From Phytopseudomonas flavescens (GTDB lineage: Bacteria > Pseudomonadota > Gammaproteobacteria > Pseudomonadales > Pseudomonadaceae): a DNA stretch of 64,000 bases. The position numbers were made by a program, and so were the translations under genes. Every line of letters begins with the position of its first letter. The stretch's first letter is position 1. Where the stretch lies: contig NZ_FNDG01000002.1 of the NCBI RefSeq assembly GCF_900100535.1, positions 1-64,000 on the forward strand. The letters run 5' to 3'. The notes under the pieces are model-generated. The model searched no databases. It had not been told where the DNA came from and was given only the letters and a program-made list of their open reading frames with translations. Below are positions 62,808-64,000 of this stretch, in pieces.

Positions 62808-63626
62808 TTATTTGAAGCGTCGTTCGACGCCTTTTTCCACCAGGATCTTGGCGGATATTTCTTCCACCGAGAAGTGAGTGGAATCGATGAAATTGATCGA
62901 TTCGCGACGGAACAGGCTCTCCACCTCACGCACCTCGAACTCGCACTGGGCATAGCTGGAGTAGCGGCTGTTGGGCTTGCGTTCGTTACGGATGGCAGCC
63001 AGGCGATCCGCATCGATGGTCAGGCCAAACAGCTTGTCGCGGTACTTTTTCAGCGAAGCCGGCAGTTGCAGGCGCTCCATGTCATCCTCAGTGAGCGGGT
63101 AATTGGCGGCACGGATGCCATACTGCATGGCCATGTACAGGCAGGTCGGGGTCTTTCCGCAGCGTGATACGCCGACCAGAATCAGATCCGCCTTGTCATA
63201 ATAATGCGTGCGTGCGCCGTCATCGTTGTCGAGGGCGAAGTTGACCGCCTCGATCCGTTCCATGTAGTTGGCGTTGTGGACGATCGAGTGCGACTTGCCC
63301 ACCGAGTAGGAAGAGTGCGAATTCAGTTCCTGCTCCAGGGGCGACAGGAAGGTCGAGAAGATATCGATCATGAAGCCGCGGGACTCGGCCAGGATGTCGT
63401 GGATCTGCTGATTGACGATGGTGGCGAAGATGATCGGGGTGGCACCGTCCCTGTCGGAGGCGTTGTTGATTTGTTGTACCATCGCACGCGCTTTTTCCAC
63501 GCTGTCGACGTAGGGCCGCGTGAGCTTGGTGAAACCGATGGTCTCGAACTGGGCCAACAGGCTCTGGCCCAAGGCCTCCGCGGTGATGCCCGTGCCGTCC
63601 GAGATGAAATACGCGGTTCGTTTCAT
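62808..63626 (-). CDS. ppsR: PEP synthetase regulatory protein PpsR (PSRP)
   Basis: 272 aa, DUF299 family. This bifunctional enzyme inactivates PEP synthase by ADP-dependent phosphorylation and reactivates it by phosphate-dependent removal. The N-terminal [19 protein letters not shown], the P-loop-like [15 protein letters not shown] and the C-terminal [14 protein letters not shown] stretch are characteristic. It is divergent from ppsA, its target, with a 179-base shared regulatory region. Minus-strand -10 candidate TATCAT lies about 45 bases upstream. Confidence 0.96.
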   Translation of the reverse strand: MKRTAYFISDGTGITAEALGQSLLAQFETIGFTKLTRPYVDSVEKARAMVQQINNASDRDGATPIIFATIVNQQIHDILAESRGFMIDIFSTFLSPLEQELNSHSSYSVGKSHSIVHNANYMERIEAVNFALDNDDGARTHYYDKADLILVGVSRCGKTPTCLYMAMQYGIRAANYPLTEDDMERLQLPASLKKYRDKLFGLTIDADRLAAIRNERKPNSRYSSYAQCEFEVREVESLFRRESINFIDSTHFSVEEISAKILVEKGVERRFK

Positions 63627-63805
63627 TGCGAAAATGGCCTATAGGCTGGGAACGAATCTTGGCTATGATAGGTCGGTTTTTTGCCGGCCCTGATGGGTTT
63701 AGCATTGTTACTTATTTTCCAGGGCCAGGCCATTGTCCAGACGGCGTCAGCCGGTGACGTTTCCAGCCCCATGAGCTTTTCCAACACTGAAGTGGAGAGA
63801 TCACC

Positions 63806-64000
63806 TTGGCAGAGTACGTAGTTTCCCTCGATAAGCTCGGCAATCACGACGTCGAGCACGTAGGGGGCAAGAACGCCTCCCTCGGCGAGATGATCAGCAA
63901 CCTGGCCGGTGCCGGCGTTTCGGTTCCCGGTGGTTTCGCCACGACCGCCCAGGCCTACCGAGACTTCCTCGAGCAGAGTGGGCTCAATGCGCAGATCCAT
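63806..64000 (+). CDS. ppsA: Phosphoenolpyruvate synthase PpsA (N-terminal part)
   Basis: Partial; 65 codons before the right window edge. The TTG at 63806 follows TGGAGAG and begins [20 protein letters not shown], then [16 protein letters not shown] and [18 protein letters not shown], the ATP-binding N-terminus of PEP synthase. It makes PEP from pyruvate and ATP for gluconeogenesis. Its regulator PpsR is divergent. A -10-like TATGAT near 63662-63667 would give a leader of about 135 bases. Confidence 0.95.
   Translation, partial: MAEYVVSLDKLGNHDVEHVGGKNASLGEMISNLAGAGVSVPGGFATTAQAYRDFLEQSGLNAQIH

Overview
The window is GC-rich, gene-dense chromosome from a gammaproteobacterium, almost certainly a Pseudomonas. 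The evidence is the 5S rRNA sequence, an OprI-type lipoprotein, the fabB-fabA-hybrid kinase-gpsA block, the oprI / L,D-transpeptidase / tesA / ybbAP / greB block, the moxR-DUF58-tgpA block, the aroF / usp / cysB block and the ppsR / ppsA pair. All of these recur in the genus, and the order recalls P. aeruginosa neighbourhoods. The GTAG-CCxGG type repeats behind the rRNA genes hint at the P. mendocina/oleovorans side of the genus, but that is only an impression. I see no prophage, insertion sequence, CRISPR array or tRNA; this is core chromosome.

Layout. 1-680: end of an rRNA operon (23S-5S spacer, 5S, terminator) followed by decayed palindromic repeats. 680-5.4 kb (minus strand): queD, a membrane-anchored catalase-like haem protein coupled to a di-haem cytochrome c, and a pnuC / nicotinamide riboside kinase-like pair. 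5.6-11.4 kb: uppP, a cold-shock-domain membrane protein, a LysR-MFS-YjbR operon divergent from azoR, and a secreted dienelactone hydrolase. 11.4-14.9 kb: ECF sigma / anti-sigma with a DUF4394 protein, and an exported amidohydrolase. 15-20.4 kb: fabA-fabB with a TetR-type palindrome upstream, then a hybrid histidine kinase, a periplasmic binding protein and a wrecked TonB-dependent receptor. 20.5-28 kb: gpsA, DUF4389, sixA, thioesterase, two alpha/beta hydrolases, DUF4892, an AI-2E family permease, a lipoprotein and a flavin reductase with a frameshifted end.

28-45 kb: moxR-DUF58-tgpA (periplasmic transglutaminase), CHAD protein, thioesterase, chemoreceptor, TatD, MltF-like transglycosylase, DoxX, a structured leader before a 99-aa protein, greB, ybbA-ybbP divergent from tesA, L,D-transpeptidase and oprI. 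Many of these act on the cell envelope. 45-50.4 kb: GNAT protein, DAHP synthase, PilZ protein, UspA, cysB and a PAPS-reductase-like protein without iron-sulfur cysteines. 50.5-53.6 kb: a tight operon of retropepsin-like protease, inactive transglutaminase-7TM protein and ATP-grasp ligase. 53.8-62.1 kb: the complete 2-methylcitrate (propionate) operon prpR-prpB-prpC-acnD-prpF-prpD with three TGTCGACA operator-like sites. 62.1-64 kb: a LysE/RhtB exporter, ppsR, and the start of divergent ppsA, cut by the window edge.

The propionate operon feeds pyruvate and succinate into central metabolism next to PEP synthase and its regulator, so the last 10 kb is coherent for gluconeogenic growth. The points most worth a second look are the leader RNA at 38887-39014, the protease / 7TM / ATP-grasp operon, the cytochrome-catalase pair, the internally deleted TonB receptor left beside its intact binding protein and sensor kinase, and the minimal PAPS-reductase-like protein beside cysB.
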